Source of the DNA: Pedobacter rhizosphaerae | Lineage (GTDB): Bacteria > Bacteroidota > Bacteroidia > Sphingobacteriales > Sphingobacteriaceae | Direction: 5' to 3' | DNA length: 64,000 nt | Assembly: GCF_900111155.1 (NCBI RefSeq) | Contig: NZ_FOGG01000024.1 | Coordinates: 1-64,000, forward strand | Shown: in pieces, positions 18,521 through 27,170 of the stretch | Layout: each line of letters begins with the position of its first letter | Position numbering within the stretch: the stretch's first letter is position 1 | Position numbers and translations under genes: made by a program | The notes under the pieces: model-generated | What the model was told of the DNA's origin: nothing | The model's input: only the letters and a program-made list of their open reading frames with translations | The model's database searches: none

Positions 18521-20023
18521 ATGAAAAAAAATCAAATTAAAATATTCACATTGGCATTTGCTTTATTAATAAGTTTTAATGCTTGTAAAAAAGAAGTTAA
18601 ACCTTCAACAGCTATCGATGACGAGTCGGCGCTAACCAATCCTGGCGATATTGAAACGGCAACAATAGGTACTTATGCTGTTTTAAGAAATGCCACTTAT
18701 GTAAGAAGTGCCCATTTTTTAACCGAATATCAAGGCGATAATATTGCACAGGGACAGCCATCATCAGATGATTTATCACGTTGCTATCGGTATACCCACA
18801 TTCCTACAGGAACACATGGTTCAAATTTCTGGAAACAAGCTTTTTACGTAATTGTTGCGGCAAATAAAATTATCGCTGCTATTCCTGATAATGCATCCGT
18901 AGAACTAAAGCAGTTAAAGGGAGAAAACCTTTTCTTAAAAGGGATGATGGAGTTTAACCTGGTAAGGGTTTTTGGAAGACCATATACCCAGGATAACGGG
19001 GCTAGTGCTGGTGTTCCTATTTTAAAGGAAGGAACCAATGATTCTGCCCCATCTCGTAAACCAGTTAAGGAAGTGTATGAAGCCGCTATTGCCGATTTGC
19101 TTAAGGCCGCAGATTTAATGACTGTAAGTAAACCAGATATATTCGCATCAAAAGAAGTTGCATATGCACTTTTATCCCGAATTTATTTAAACATGGGCGA
19201 TAATGCCAATGCCATTAAATACGCCGATTTGGTCATTAATTCGGGCAGATACACCTTGTTACAAGGCACAGATTATTCTGGTTACTTCACCAAAATCCCT
19301 GAAGAAAACAAGGAAACCATATTTGCTATTCGCTATACCAAAACTGAAGATCAGGATTTTGGTGCCATTGGTTCTATGTACTACAGTGGTACCCCAGGAA
19401 GCTTGTCAACGCCAGGCCCGCAGGGAAGTACAGGTTACGCTGAAATTTATGCCTCTCAACAATATGTAGCAGAGCTGGATAAGAACCCTACAGATTTAAG
19501 GCACAGCTTTATTGCACCTTATAAAGTAAACGGTGTATTGCAAAATAACACGAAAATTGCGCCAAATGTACCGATGTACTATGTAACCAAATACAATTTG
19601 CAGGAGGGGATCGCTAATTTAAGTTCGCCGGTTTATTTGCGCCTGGCCGAAATGTATTTGAATAAAGCTGAGGCTTATGCGAAACAGGGTAACGGACAAT
19701 TGGCCCTAGATAATGTTAACTTAATTAGAACCCGTGCCACCATACCTGCACTTACCTTAACGGGGATTGCTGCGGCAAACAAATCAGCTTTAGATGTAGT
19801 GTTGGAAGAACGCAGGTTGGAATTCGCTTTTGAAGGTCAGCGTGCTTATGATCTTTTTAGAAACAACAGGCCAATGGTGAGGAACTATCCGGGTACACAT
19901 GCCCTTAATAATACACCAACAACCATTATTACCCAGACTATTTTGCCTACAGATGCCAGAGTGATATTCTATGTGCCACAGTATGAAATAGATAACAATA
20001 AAAATCTTAGCCAAAATCCTTAA
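18521..20023 (+). CDS. SusD/RagB family nutrient-binding lipoprotein
   Basis: A 500-residue surface lipoprotein that caps the SusC barrel and captures glycan. The start at 18521 gives MKKNQIKIFTLAFALLISFNAC with the lipobox cysteine at residue 22; an upstream in-frame ATG at 18494 would overlap susC and spoil the signal peptide. The C-terminal EERRLEFAFEGQRAYDLFRNNR and the TPR-like repeats are diagnostic for SusD. AGGAGGGG immediately precedes the ATG, an unusually good Shine-Dalgarno sequence for this phylum. The gap to susC is 13 bp, so the two are an operon. Confidence 0.96.
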   Translation: MKKNQIKIFTLAFALLISFNACKKEVKPSTAIDDESALTNPGDIETATIGTYAVLRNATYVRSAHFLTEYQGDNIAQGQPSSDDLSRCYRYTHIPTGTHGSNFWKQAFYVIVAANKIIAAIPDNASVELKQLKGENLFLKGMMEFNLVRVFGRPYTQDNGASAGVPILKEGTNDSAPSRKPVKEVYEAAIADLLKAADLMTVSKPDIFASKEVAYALLSRIYLNMGDNANAIKYADLVINSGRYTLLQGTDYSGYFTKIPEENKETIFAIRYTKTEDQDFGAIGSMYYSGTPGSLSTPGPQGSTGYAEIYASQQYVAELDKNPTDLRHSFIAPYKVNGVLQNNTKIAPNVPMYYVTKYNLQEGIANLSSPVYLRLAEMYLNKAEAYAKQGNGQLALDNVNLIRTRATIPALTLTGIAAANKSALDVVLEERRLEFAFEGQRAYDLFRNNRPMVRNYPGTHALNNTPTTIITQTILPTDARVIFYVPQYEIDNNKNLSQNP

Positions 20024-20033
20024 ACCAAAAGCA

Positions 20034-21038
20034 ATGAAAAAAATAAAAATATATGCTGCAGCCTTGCTTTTTATGGGGGTAGCACTTACCGCTTGTAAAA
20101 AAGATAAGTCTGCCGAACTCAGCTCTAATTTGGAAGAGGTGGTGTTGGATAGAACCGGATGGACAGCAACAGCTTCCAGTCAGGAAGGTGCAAATACAGC
20201 CGCAATGGTTTTAGATGGCTATACCAATACTTATTGGAACAGTGCCACCGGACAAGCTTTTCCGCATTCATTAATAATAGATATGAAGCGCCAAACAGTA
20301 GTAACAAAGATAGGTTTAACTACAAAGCAGGCAGATCCGAAAGGCTTTACCAAATTTAGGTTGGAGGGGAGCAATGATGGAACAACTTTTACGAGCTTTG
20401 GCGAATTTACCTTGAATCCGGTCACTTACACAGAACAATCATTTACACTTTCTCCAGCCAGAAATGTGAGGTTTATTAAGCTGGTGGCTCTAGAAAAGGC
20501 AGCTACACAAACCGGAACGATTACGTTTTTGGCAGAGTTTAGCGCCACAGGATTACAGGAACGTAAACCACTTACGGATATAGCACTTAATAAAACCGGT
20601 TGGACGGCTACTGCATCCAGTCAGGTTAACTTCCCTGGAGATGAAACCAATTTGGCTGCCCATGTAGTGGATGTGATTTCGGCTAAAAGTCCAACAGCGC
20701 CTACTGTGCCATCTTTTTGGCAGGCCGATTATGATGTGCTCCACCCTTATCCGCATTGGATTCTAATTGATATGAAAACTGCAAGCCCATTAACTTACGT
20801 TGGTTTAAATGCACATACTGATCCGAAACAAGGTTTTAGCAAATTTTCAATTTCGGGCAGTACAGATGGTGTAAGCTTTACCAAATTAGGTGATGACAGA
20901 AACTTTAATGCCACAACCACTTTAGAGCAAAAGTTTGCGGTATCACCAACAGCTCCAATTCGATATGTGAAGATCACATTGCTCGAAGGTTCAAACTACC
21001 CTTGTTTGGCCAACTTCGAAGCTTATGTAAAACTTTAA
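20034..21038 (+). CDS. Lipoprotein with two discoidin (F5/8 type C) domains
   Basis: A 334-residue lipoprotein: signal peptide and lipobox LTAC (cysteine at residue 21), then two similar discoidin domains at about residues 40-175 and 185-334. Each starts with DRTGWTATASSQ or NKTGWTATASSQ and contains a LIIDMK/ILIDMK strand and a KF-x2-S/EGS-x-DG turn. It is 10 bp downstream of susD, so it is the third gene of the operon and probably a surface glycan-binding protein like SusE/F-type proteins. No enzyme is encoded beside it. The operon ends at a terminator. Confidence 0.9.
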   Translation: MKKIKIYAAALLFMGVALTACKKDKSAELSSNLEEVVLDRTGWTATASSQEGANTAAMVLDGYTNTYWNSATGQAFPHSLIIDMKRQTVVTKIGLTTKQADPKGFTKFRLEGSNDGTTFTSFGEFTLNPVTYTEQSFTLSPARNVRFIKLVALEKAATQTGTITFLAEFSATGLQERKPLTDIALNKTGWTATASSQVNFPGDETNLAAHVVDVISAKSPTAPTVPSFWQADYDVLHPYPHWILIDMKTASPLTYVGLNAHTDPKQGFSKFSISGSTDGVSFTKLGDDRNFNATTTLEQKFAVSPTAPIRYVKITLLEGSNYPCLANFEAYVKL

Positions 21039-21055
21039 TTAAAGTTAATTTTCTG

Positions 21056-21088
21056 AAGCCTGCCGCTATAATAGTGGCAGGCTTTTTT
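21056..21088 (+). terminator. Terminator after the susCD operon
   Basis: AGCCTGCC (21057-21064) pairs with GGCAGGCT (21076-21083), extended inward by CGCTAT/ATAGTG, then TTTTT. Confidence 0.92.
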
Positions 21089-21108
21089 GGTGATGTGGGA
21101 AACCATAA

Positions 21109-22032
21109 TTAATAGGAGTTCCAGTTGGTGCCAATTTTTATCAATTTACTATAAACCGCACTTAAACCGAAGGTTCCCTGCTTGCCATAGTCGCTAATCT
21201 CCTTTACGGATTTGTCTTTAAAAGTGATTTTTATGGTTGCTGTTTGGTCATCGGTCCAACTTACTTCATAGTGGTCTTTTAAATTTTTAATATCTATATA
21301 GGTGATTAAATCTGCAATTTCTTCGAAAAATCTGGTTGGCAACTTTTTAGTTGACTTGCCTTTAAATTTGGTGTAATCAATTCCATCAAAATTTGCCAAT
21401 CCACTTTCAAGCAGTTGGAGCGTAAAGGAGGGACAAGTGCCAAAACAGGTACTGGTGTATATTTCAATGGTAGCGATTTCAGATTTATTTTTGGGAGTTG
21501 GGTTGAACTCGATAAAATCACTGAATTTGAAAATTAAGGTATCTATAATGACGAGATCTTTATAGCTGAAAGGGATTTTGCTTTGTTCGTCTCTTTCTAC
21601 TGCTTTATGGTAAACTTTAAGGTAGTTTTTTGAATTTATTTTTATTGGCTTTATAAAATCACAATTTTCAAACGAATTCTTAGAGAACCAGAAAAGTTTA
21701 AAGCTGTTGTTACCATCATCGATCAATGCAAATGACTTATAATTGTACCAATGGGCTACAAATAGAAGATCTGTCAAGCCGTCATTGGTAATGTCAATTT
21801 TTTCCCAGTTATTTATTTTCCATTGGCGGAATACCCCATTGCAATCCAGCGCCTTAGCTACCGAATCAGTAGGATAAATGTTAAATGAACCATTTTTAGC
21901 AAATTGTGGTTGTACCAGTTTTAGAAAGTCTTCAACCTCTTTGTCTGTTTTTAAATTATCTATCTGATTAGCGTATATCTGCTTACTGAAAAGCATTAGT
22001 AATAGAAAAAAGGTTGTGCAGTAAATTTTCAT
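21109..22032 (-). CDS. DUF6438-like secreted protein
   Basis: A 307-residue protein with a signal peptide (MKIYCTTFFLLLMLFSKQIYA). The N-terminal half contains a WEKIDITNDGLTDLLFVAHW stretch resembling repeat (VCBS/FG-GAP-like) segments. The C-terminal third, from IATIEIYTSTCFGTCPSFTLQLLESG to DYGKQGTFGLSAVYSKL, fits the DUF6438 family, with two cysteines close together (CFGTC) that may form a disulfide. The function of the family is unknown. It is convergent with the susCD operon. Confidence 0.75.
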   Translation of the reverse strand: MKIYCTTFFLLLMLFSKQIYANQIDNLKTDKEVEDFLKLVQPQFAKNGSFNIYPTDSVAKALDCNGVFRQWKINNWEKIDITNDGLTDLLFVAHWYNYKSFALIDDGNNSFKLFWFSKNSFENCDFIKPIKINSKNYLKVYHKAVERDEQSKIPFSYKDLVIIDTLIFKFSDFIEFNPTPKNKSEIATIEIYTSTCFGTCPSFTLQLLESGLANFDGIDYTKFKGKSTKKLPTRFFEEIADLITYIDIKNLKDHYEVSWTDDQTATIKITFKDKSVKEISDYGKQGTFGLSAVYSKLIKIGTNWNSY

Positions 22033-22332
22033 TGAGGCGTTTTTTTTATTAAAAATAGCAGTTTTGTTAGATAAATTTTAATCAAATCGATTTTCATTGC
22101 ATTATAAACCCGATATACGCGTATGCCAATATTTTCTATTGGCAGCAGCATTAGCGGGACCAAACCCGGCCAAAGAATTACTGGACATGCTTTCCAAAAA
22201 AAAAAAGTATTTAGAATACCTTGTGGATCATCCTGGTGGTTTGAAAACTGAAAACTCAAAACCGAACTGCAACTCATTCTGTTGCAACCTGTAACCAAGA
22301 ACTTCAAACTGAAAACTTTTTATCCTAACCCC

Positions 22333-22363
22333 TTGATTTTTAAAAAGAATTGTTCTACTTTTG
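22333..22363 (+). promoter_or_regulatory. Promoter of the rpsL operon
   Basis: TTG at 22333-22335 and TACTTTTG at 22356-22363, separated by 20 bp, match the Bacteroidota primary-sigma consensus. Start of transcription is expected near 22368. Confidence 0.82.
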
Positions 22364-22367
22364 CAGT

Positions 22368-22407
22368 CCGTTTCGTGGGCTTGCTATGCAGCAAGCTGTT
22401 TAACGGG
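22368..22407 (+). ncRNA. Candidate structured leader of rpsL
   Basis: An outer stem CCGTT/AACGG (22368-22372 with 22402-22406) encloses a 7-bp stem GCTTGCT/AGCAAGC (22379-22385 with 22390-22396) with loop ATGC. It starts at the predicted transcription start and ends 35 nt before rpsL. It could be a ribosomal-protein autoregulatory site. Confidence 0.5.
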
Positions 22408-22441
22408 AAAAATAAATAAAAAAGAAACATAAAAAGCAACA

Positions 22442-22855
22442 ATGCCAACCATTCAACAATTAGTTAGAAAAGGTAGAGTAGCACTGGAGTTCAAGAGTAA
22501 GTCTCCAGCGTTGGACAGCTGTCCACAGCGAAGAGGAGTATGTACACGTGTATATACCACTACCCCTAAAAAACCAAACTCAGCAATGCGTAAAGTAGCC
22601 CGTGTTCGTTTAACAAACGGAAAAGAGGTGAATGCATACATCCCTGGTGAAGGTCATAACTTGCAAGAACACTCGATCGTTTTGATCCGTGGTGGTCGTG
22701 TTAAGGATTTACCGGGTGTACGTTACCACATCATTCGTGGTGCATTGGATACATCAGGTGTTGCTGGTCGTAACCAACGTCGTTCTAAATATGGTACTAA
22801 ACGTCCTAAACCAGGTCAGGCAGCTGCTGCACCTGCAAAAGGCAAAAAGAAATAA
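22442..22855 (+). CDS. rpsL: 30S ribosomal protein S12
   Basis: A 137-residue decoding-centre protein. TTPKKPNSAMRKVARVRL and GGRVKDLPGVRYH carry the two lysines whose replacement gives streptomycin resistance in other bacteria; both are present, so a sensitive-type sequence is read. The C-terminus carries a lysine/alanine-rich extension (PGQAAAAPAKGKKK). It is the first gene of the str operon, behind a consensus promoter and a hairpin leader. Confidence 0.98.
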   Translation: MPTIQQLVRKGRVALEFKSKSPALDSCPQRRGVCTRVYTTTPKKPNSAMRKVARVRLTNGKEVNAYIPGEGHNLQEHSIVLIRGGRVKDLPGVRYHIIRGALDTSGVAGRNQRRSKYGTKRPKPGQAAAAPAKGKKK

Positions 22856-22872
22856 TCAGGAGGAAATAAGAA

Positions 22873-23340
22873 ATGAGAAAGTCAAAACCAAAAAAGAGAA
22901 TTATTCTTCCTGATCCAAAATTTAATGATGTTCAGGTAACTCGTTTTGTAAACAACATGATGTACGATGGAAAAAAATCTATCGCATATTCAATTTTTTA
23001 CGATGCTGTTGAAATCGCTGAGAAAAAAGCTGGTGAAAACGGTTTAGAGATCTTTAAACGTGCTTTAACTAACATTATGCCTGCTGTAGAGGTTAAAAGC
23101 CGTCGTGTAGGTGGTGCTAACTTCCAGGTTCCAACTGAGGTTAGACCAGAGCGTAAAACAGCTTTAGGTATGAAATGGTTAATTTTATATGCTCGTAAAC
23201 GTGGTGAAAAAACCATGAAAGAGAAATTAGCTGGTGAAATCGTAGCTGCTGCTAAAGGTGAAGGTGCTGCTGTTAAGAAGAAAGAAGATACGCACAAAAT
23301 GGCTGAGGCTAACAAAGCGTTCTCTCACTTCAGATTCTAG
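22873..23340 (+). CDS. rpsG: 30S ribosomal protein S7
   Basis: A 155-residue primary 16S rRNA-binding protein of the 30S head: MRKSKPKKRIILPDPKFND to HKMAEANKAFSHFRF, full length. It lies 17 bp after rpsL. AGGAGG at 22858-22863, 9 nt before the ATG, is a strong Shine-Dalgarno sequence, unusual in Bacteroidota, where initiation mostly relies on A/U-rich upstream regions. Confidence 0.98.
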   Translation: MRKSKPKKRIILPDPKFNDVQVTRFVNNMMYDGKKSIAYSIFYDAVEIAEKKAGENGLEIFKRALTNIMPAVEVKSRRVGGANFQVPTEVRPERKTALGMKWLILYARKRGEKTMKEKLAGEIVAAAKGEGAAVKKKEDTHKMAEANKAFSHFRF

Positions 23341-23360
23341 TATAAAATGATTGAATTTTG

Positions 23361-23423
23361 AATGACTGAATAATTGAATGATGAAAGGTGTTATGCACTT
23401 ACTCATTCAAACATTCGGTCATT
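23361..23423. repeat. Dispersed hairpin repeat (ATTCATTCA family)
   Basis: AATGACTGAATAATTGAATGA (23361-23381) pairs with 23403-23423 at 18 of 21 positions. It fills the rpsG-fusA spacer. Related words occur at 3325-3595, 32508-32576 and 46245-46322. Confidence 0.72.
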
Positions 23424-23441
23424 CATTCATTAATAAAAAAA

Positions 23442-25556
23442 ATGGCAAGAGATTTAAAATTTACAAGAAATATTGGAATCGCGGCTCACATCGATGCAGG
23501 TAAAACTACAACAACTGAGCGTATTCTTTATTATGCTGGTGTAAGTCATAAAATTGGTGAAGTGCACGAAGGTGCTGCAACCATGGACTGGATGGCACAA
23601 GAGCAAGAGCGTGGTATTACCATTACTTCTGCTGCAACTACAGTTAACTGGAAATACAGAAACCAGAACTATCACATGAACATTATCGATACACCGGGAC
23701 ACGTGGATTTTACCGTAGAGGTAAACCGCTCGTTACGTGTATTAGATGGTTTAGTGTTCTTGTTTTCAGCTGTTGATGGTGTTGAGCCTCAATCTGAAAC
23801 TAACTGGCGCCTGGCTAACAACTATAACGTTGCCCGTATCGGTTTCGTTAATAAAATGGACCGTTCTGGTGCAGATTTCTTAAAAGTTGTTAAACAAGTT
23901 AAAGATATGTTAGGTAGTAATGCAGTTCCTTTGCAATTACCTATCGGTTCTGAAGACCAATTCAAAGGTGTAGTTGATTTGATCAACAACCGTGGTATCG
24001 TTTGGAATGAGCACGATAAAGGTATGACCTTTACCGAAGTTCCTATTCCTGATGATATGATTGATGAGGTTGCTGAGTGGAGAGAGAAATTATTAGAATC
24101 AGTTGCTGATTATGATGAGTCTCTAATGGAGAAATTCTTCGAAGCTCCTGAAACAATTACTGAGCGCGAAGTTTTAGACGCTTTACGTGCAGCTGTTTTA
24201 GATGCTAAAATCGTACCTATGGTTTGTGGTTCATCTTTCAAAAACAAAGGTGTTCAAACCATGTTGGATTATGTAATGGAATTATTGCCTTCTCCTTTAG
24301 ATTCTGAAGGTGTTGTAGGTACTAACCCTGATACTAACGAAGAAGTTTTATTAAAACCAAGTATTGATGAGCCTTTTGCAGCTTTAGCATTTAAAATTGC
24401 AACAGACCCATTCGTAGGTCGTTTATGCTTTATCCGTGTTTACTCGGGTAACTTAGAGGCTGGTTCATACATTTACAATACACGTTCAGAAAGTAAAGAG
24501 CGTATTTCTCGTATCTTCCAGATGCACGCTAACAAGCAAAACCCAGTTCCTAATGTAGCTGCTGGTGATATTGCTGCGGTAGTTGGATTTAAAGATATCA
24601 AAACTGGTGATACACTATGTGATGAGAAACACCCTATCGTTCTTGAATCAATGGTATTCCCTGAGCCAGTTATCGGTTTAGCTATTGAGCCTAAAACTCA
24701 GGCAGACGTAGATAAATTGGGTATGGGCTTAGCCAAATTAGCTGAGGAAGATCCAACATTCAGAGTTCAAACTGATCAGGAAACTGGTCAAACTGTAATC
24801 TCTGGTATGGGTGAGCTTCACTTAGATATTTTAATTGACCGTTTAAAACGCGAATTTAAAGTAGAGGTTAACCAAGGAGCGCCACAAGTAGCTTACAAAG
24901 AAGCTATCTTTGGTACTACTCAACACCGTGAAACATACAAAAAACAATCAGGTGGTCGTGGTAAATTCGCCGATATCCAGGTTGTTATTTCTCCAATTGA
25001 TGCAGATTTCGAAAAAGGTGGTTTACAATTCGTAAACGAAATTACAGGTGGTTCAATTCCACGTGAATTTATCCCTTCAGTAGAAAAAGGATTTGCAGCA
25101 GCAATGTCTAATGGTGTATTAGCTGGTTATCCACTTCCTGATATGAAAGTACGTTTGATTGATGGTTCATTCCACGCAGTCGATTCAGATGCTTTATCAT
25201 TCGAGCTTGCAGCCCGTATGGCATATCGTGAAGCTTTACCTAAATGTAAACCTACTTTGATGGAGCCAATCATGAAAATCGAAATCTTAACCCCTGAAGA
25301 AAACATGGGTGATGTTATCGGTGATATGAACCGTCGTCGTGGTCAATTATTAGGTATGGATACTCGTAATGGATCTCAGGTAATTAAAGCAACTGTGCCT
25401 CTTTCTGAAATGTTCGGTTATGTAACTCAGTTACGTACAATCACTTCAGGACGTGCAACTTCTACAATGGAATTTGACCACTACGAAGCTGCGCCTAAAA
25501 ACGTACAGGATGAAGTAATTGCTAAATCTAAAGGTAGAATCAAGTCTGAAGACTAG
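23442..25556 (+). CDS. fusA: Elongation factor G
   Basis: A 704-residue translational GTPase that moves tRNA and mRNA after peptide transfer. P-loop AHIDAGKTT near residue 17, switch motif RGITITSAAT, DTPGHVDF and NKMD are all intact, and domains II-V follow to the end. The ATG at 23442 (MARDLKFTRNIGI) is chosen over an upstream in-frame ATG that lies inside the hairpin repeat. It is the third gene of the str operon. A second hairpin repeat separates it from rpsJ. Confidence 0.97.
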   Translation: MARDLKFTRNIGIAAHIDAGKTTTTERILYYAGVSHKIGEVHEGAATMDWMAQEQERGITITSAATTVNWKYRNQNYHMNIIDTPGHVDFTVEVNRSLRVLDGLVFLFSAVDGVEPQSETNWRLANNYNVARIGFVNKMDRSGADFLKVVKQVKDMLGSNAVPLQLPIGSEDQFKGVVDLINNRGIVWNEHDKGMTFTEVPIPDDMIDEVAEWREKLLESVADYDESLMEKFFEAPETITEREVLDALRAAVLDAKIVPMVCGSSFKNKGVQTMLDYVMELLPSPLDSEGVVGTNPDTNEEVLLKPSIDEPFAALAFKIATDPFVGRLCFIRVYSGNLEAGSYIYNTRSESKERISRIFQMHANKQNPVPNVAAGDIAAVVGFKDIKTGDTLCDEKHPIVLESMVFPEPVIGLAIEPKTQADVDKLGMGLAKLAEEDPTFRVQTDQETGQTVISGMGELHLDILIDRLKREFKVEVNQGAPQVAYKEAIFGTTQHRETYKKQSGGRGKFADIQVVISPIDADFEKGGLQFVNEITGGSIPREFIPSVEKGFAAAMSNGVLAGYPLPDMKVRLIDGSFHAVDSDALSFELAARMAYREALPKCKPTLMEPIMKIEILTPEENMGDVIGDMNRRRGQLLGMDTRNGSQVIKATVPLSEMFGYVTQLRTITSGRATSTMEFDHYEAAPKNVQDEVIAKSKGRIKSED

Positions 25557-25565
25557 TAATAAAGT

Positions 25566-25640
25566 ATCAAGATAAAAGTATCAAGTAGCAAGATAAAAGT
25601 ATCGAGATAGATTTAACGTCTTGATACTTGATACTAAATA
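25566..25640. repeat. Dispersed hairpin repeat (AGTATCAAGTATC family)
   Basis: AAGTATCGAGA (25597-25607) pairs with TCTTGATACTT (25619-25629) with one G-U. AGTATCAAGTA (25577-25587) also matches TACTTGATACT (25625-25635). It occupies the fusA-rpsJ spacer; a second member is at 40501. Confidence 0.75.
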
Positions 25641-25709
25641 CCTGATACTCAATGATAAATCCGGTCAATGTTATAAATAGCTCTAACAATGATCATAATT
25701 AAATAAAAA

Positions 25710-26015
25710 ATGAGCCAAAGAATCAGAATTAAATTAAAATCTTACGATTATAACTTAGTAGATAAATCTGCTGAGAAAATCGTAAAAACTGTTAAACCTA
25801 CGGGTGCAGTTGTAAGTGGTCCAATTCCACTTCCTACAGAGAAAAAAATCTTTACTGTATTACGTTCTCCACACGTAAACAAAAAAGCTAGAGAGCAGTT
25901 CCAATTATGCGCTTACAAACGTTTATTGGATATTTATAGCTCTAACTCTAAAACAGTTGATGCTTTGATGAAACTTGAATTACCTAGCGGTGTTGAAGTT
26001 GAAATCAAAGTGTGA
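25710..26015 (+). CDS. rpsJ: 30S ribosomal protein S10
   Basis: A 101-residue protein of the 30S head, also the NusE antitermination factor: MSQRIRIKLKSYDYNLVDKSAEKIV to LDIYSSNSKTVDALMKLELPSGVEVEIKV, complete. It is followed by a perfect terminator instead of rplC, so the usual S10 operon is interrupted here. It lies 153 bp after fusA, with an intervening hairpin repeat. Confidence 0.98.
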   Translation: MSQRIRIKLKSYDYNLVDKSAEKIVKTVKPTGAVVSGPIPLPTEKKIFTVLRSPHVNKKAREQFQLCAYKRLLDIYSSNSKTVDALMKLELPSGVEVEIKV

Positions 26016-26033
26016 TAGATTTTAAAGAGAAAC

Positions 26034-26066
26034 AAAAAAGCCTTAACGAAAGTTGAGGCTTTTTTG
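26034..26066 (+). terminator. Strong terminator after rpsJ
   Basis: AAAAAAGCCTTAAC, loop GAAA, GTTGAGGCTTTTTT: a 14-bp stem with one G-U, ending in a T run. It closes the str transcript. Confidence 0.93.
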
Positions 26067-26128
26067 TTTTTATACTAATACTAAACTTTGTTGCCGCATC
26101 TGTTGTTATAACTTTAAACATTAACCTG

Positions 26129-26326
26129 ATGAATAACGAGACTAAAAAAGATGGAATAACACCATCATCTGCTGCAGAGCAAGGCAAAACTGTTGAGGTA
26201 AGCCCATTTTCAGAACTGGAACTTTCGCGTATGGATAATCCGCCTGAGCAGCGTGATGAAAATGGTTCAACCGAAGCAGATGTGGAAGATGTACAACACG
26301 ATAAGCAAAATAAAGGTAAAAACTAA
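26129..26326 (+). CDS. Small hydrophilic protein of unknown function
   Basis: A 65-residue acidic, low-complexity protein with no hydrophobic core (MNNETKKDGITPSSAAEQ to DVQHDKQNKGKN). I do not recognise a family. The composition suggests an intrinsically disordered protein. It opens the block inserted between rpsJ and rplC and precedes a similar 89-residue gene. The composition pattern shared with the next gene and with the gene at 27171-27554 argues that it is real. Confidence 0.55.
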   Translation: MNNETKKDGITPSSAAEQGKTVEVSPFSELELSRMDNPPEQRDENGSTEADVEDVQHDKQNKGKN

Positions 26327-26413
26327 ATCTGCTTATGTATTTCATTTTTAGTTATTTAATAAACCTTTTCAATAATTCAGTTGTTTATTATTAAAAGATT
26401 AATAAAACAGGAC

Positions 26414-26683
26414 ATGGAAAATAATAAATCAGAACAAAATAAGCCAATGAAAGAGGATGATGGGATAGAATGGGATGGTGATGATGCAACGTATGGCCAT
26501 GCAGTTAATAATGCCGCTTTTAAAAGGAAAGATTCGCCAGACGAAGCGCATCAGTCCAAAACAGAAGAGCTAGACAATGCTGAGATCAGAAAGAATTTAA
26601 AAAATAGCAAGTTTGTAAATGATACTGATATTGCAAAGCAGAATAAGAAGGAAGAAAAAGGCATCGGGGGCAGAGACTTATAA
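26414..26683 (+). CDS. Small hydrophilic protein of unknown function
   Basis: An 89-residue charged protein. The ATG at 26414 (MENNKSEQNKPMKEDDGIEWDGDD) is preferred over an in-frame ATG 33 bp upstream because the upstream part reads as hydrophobic spacer translation. It is rich in Asp, Glu, Lys and Asn, with no membrane segment. It ends GIGGRDL just before a strong terminator. It is probably disordered; the function is unknown. Confidence 0.6.
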   Translation: MENNKSEQNKPMKEDDGIEWDGDDATYGHAVNNAAFKRKDSPDEAHQSKTEELDNAEIRKNLKNSKFVNDTDIAKQNKKEEKGIGGRDL

Positions 26684-26685
26684 AT

Positions 26686-26718
26686 AAAAAGGGATTAAAT
26701 ATTTGTTAATCCCTTTTT
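26686..26718. terminator. Terminator after the small hydrophilic genes
   Basis: AAAAAGGGATTAA (26686-26698) pairs perfectly with TTAATCCCTTTTT (26706-26718). The 245 bp that follow are AT-rich and show no gene. Confidence 0.92.
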
Positions 26719-26963
26719 ACTTGATGTATGATTATCCCGGTAGATGGATTGATCATAAAACTCTACAACAGAATGCGTTAATTTAAGCAGCGTTTTTGAA
26801 TAACCCTCAAATCGTTTTAGTTAATTGATTTTGTTTTAATCGTCGTCGCGAGTTTTAATTAGGTCGCAAATTTGATAATCTTTATTCCAATAGGCAAGTA
26901 TATTTGATAATTACTTATTGATAAATATCAATATTTATTGTATTAGAATTAGATTAGAATTTG

Positions 26964-27158
26964 TCAGTATAAGTCGCTTGTCTGTCTGAAATCTCTTTTC
27001 ATATTTTGACCAAATTCCTTAATCTTATCTATGATTTCAGGAGATTTTTCCTTAAAATCATCTACTAGCGACTTGCCATCCGTTACTCTTTTCTTTGTTG
27101 CATATTGGTAACCATAAACGGCCGCTGCTCCAAGTAATGCATATTTTAATAATCCCAT
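26964..27158 (-). CDS. Small single-span membrane protein (YtxH-like)
   Basis: A 64-residue protein: residues 3-18 form a hydrophobic helix (LLKYALLGAAAVYGYQ), followed by a basic patch ATKKRVTDG and an amphipathic helix with DDFKEKSPEIIDKIKEF. This layout resembles YtxH-like gas-vesicle/stress proteins, but the similarity is weak. It lies 12 bp downstream of the 127-residue gene on the same strand, so they are probably one transcript. Confidence 0.65.
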   Translation of the reverse strand: MGLLKYALLGAAAVYGYQYATKKRVTDGKSLVDDFKEKSPEIIDKIKEFGQNMKRDFRQTSDLY

Positions 27159-27170
27159 AGCTTTATATTT

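Noticed and set aside
22029..22307. Overlapping ORFs on both strands upstream of rpsL (92 codons minus, 65 codons plus)
   Set aside because: Composition is that of repeat-like spacer (AACTGAAAACTC words and a poly-A tract). The plus-strand frame looks partly protein-like, but nothing supports it.
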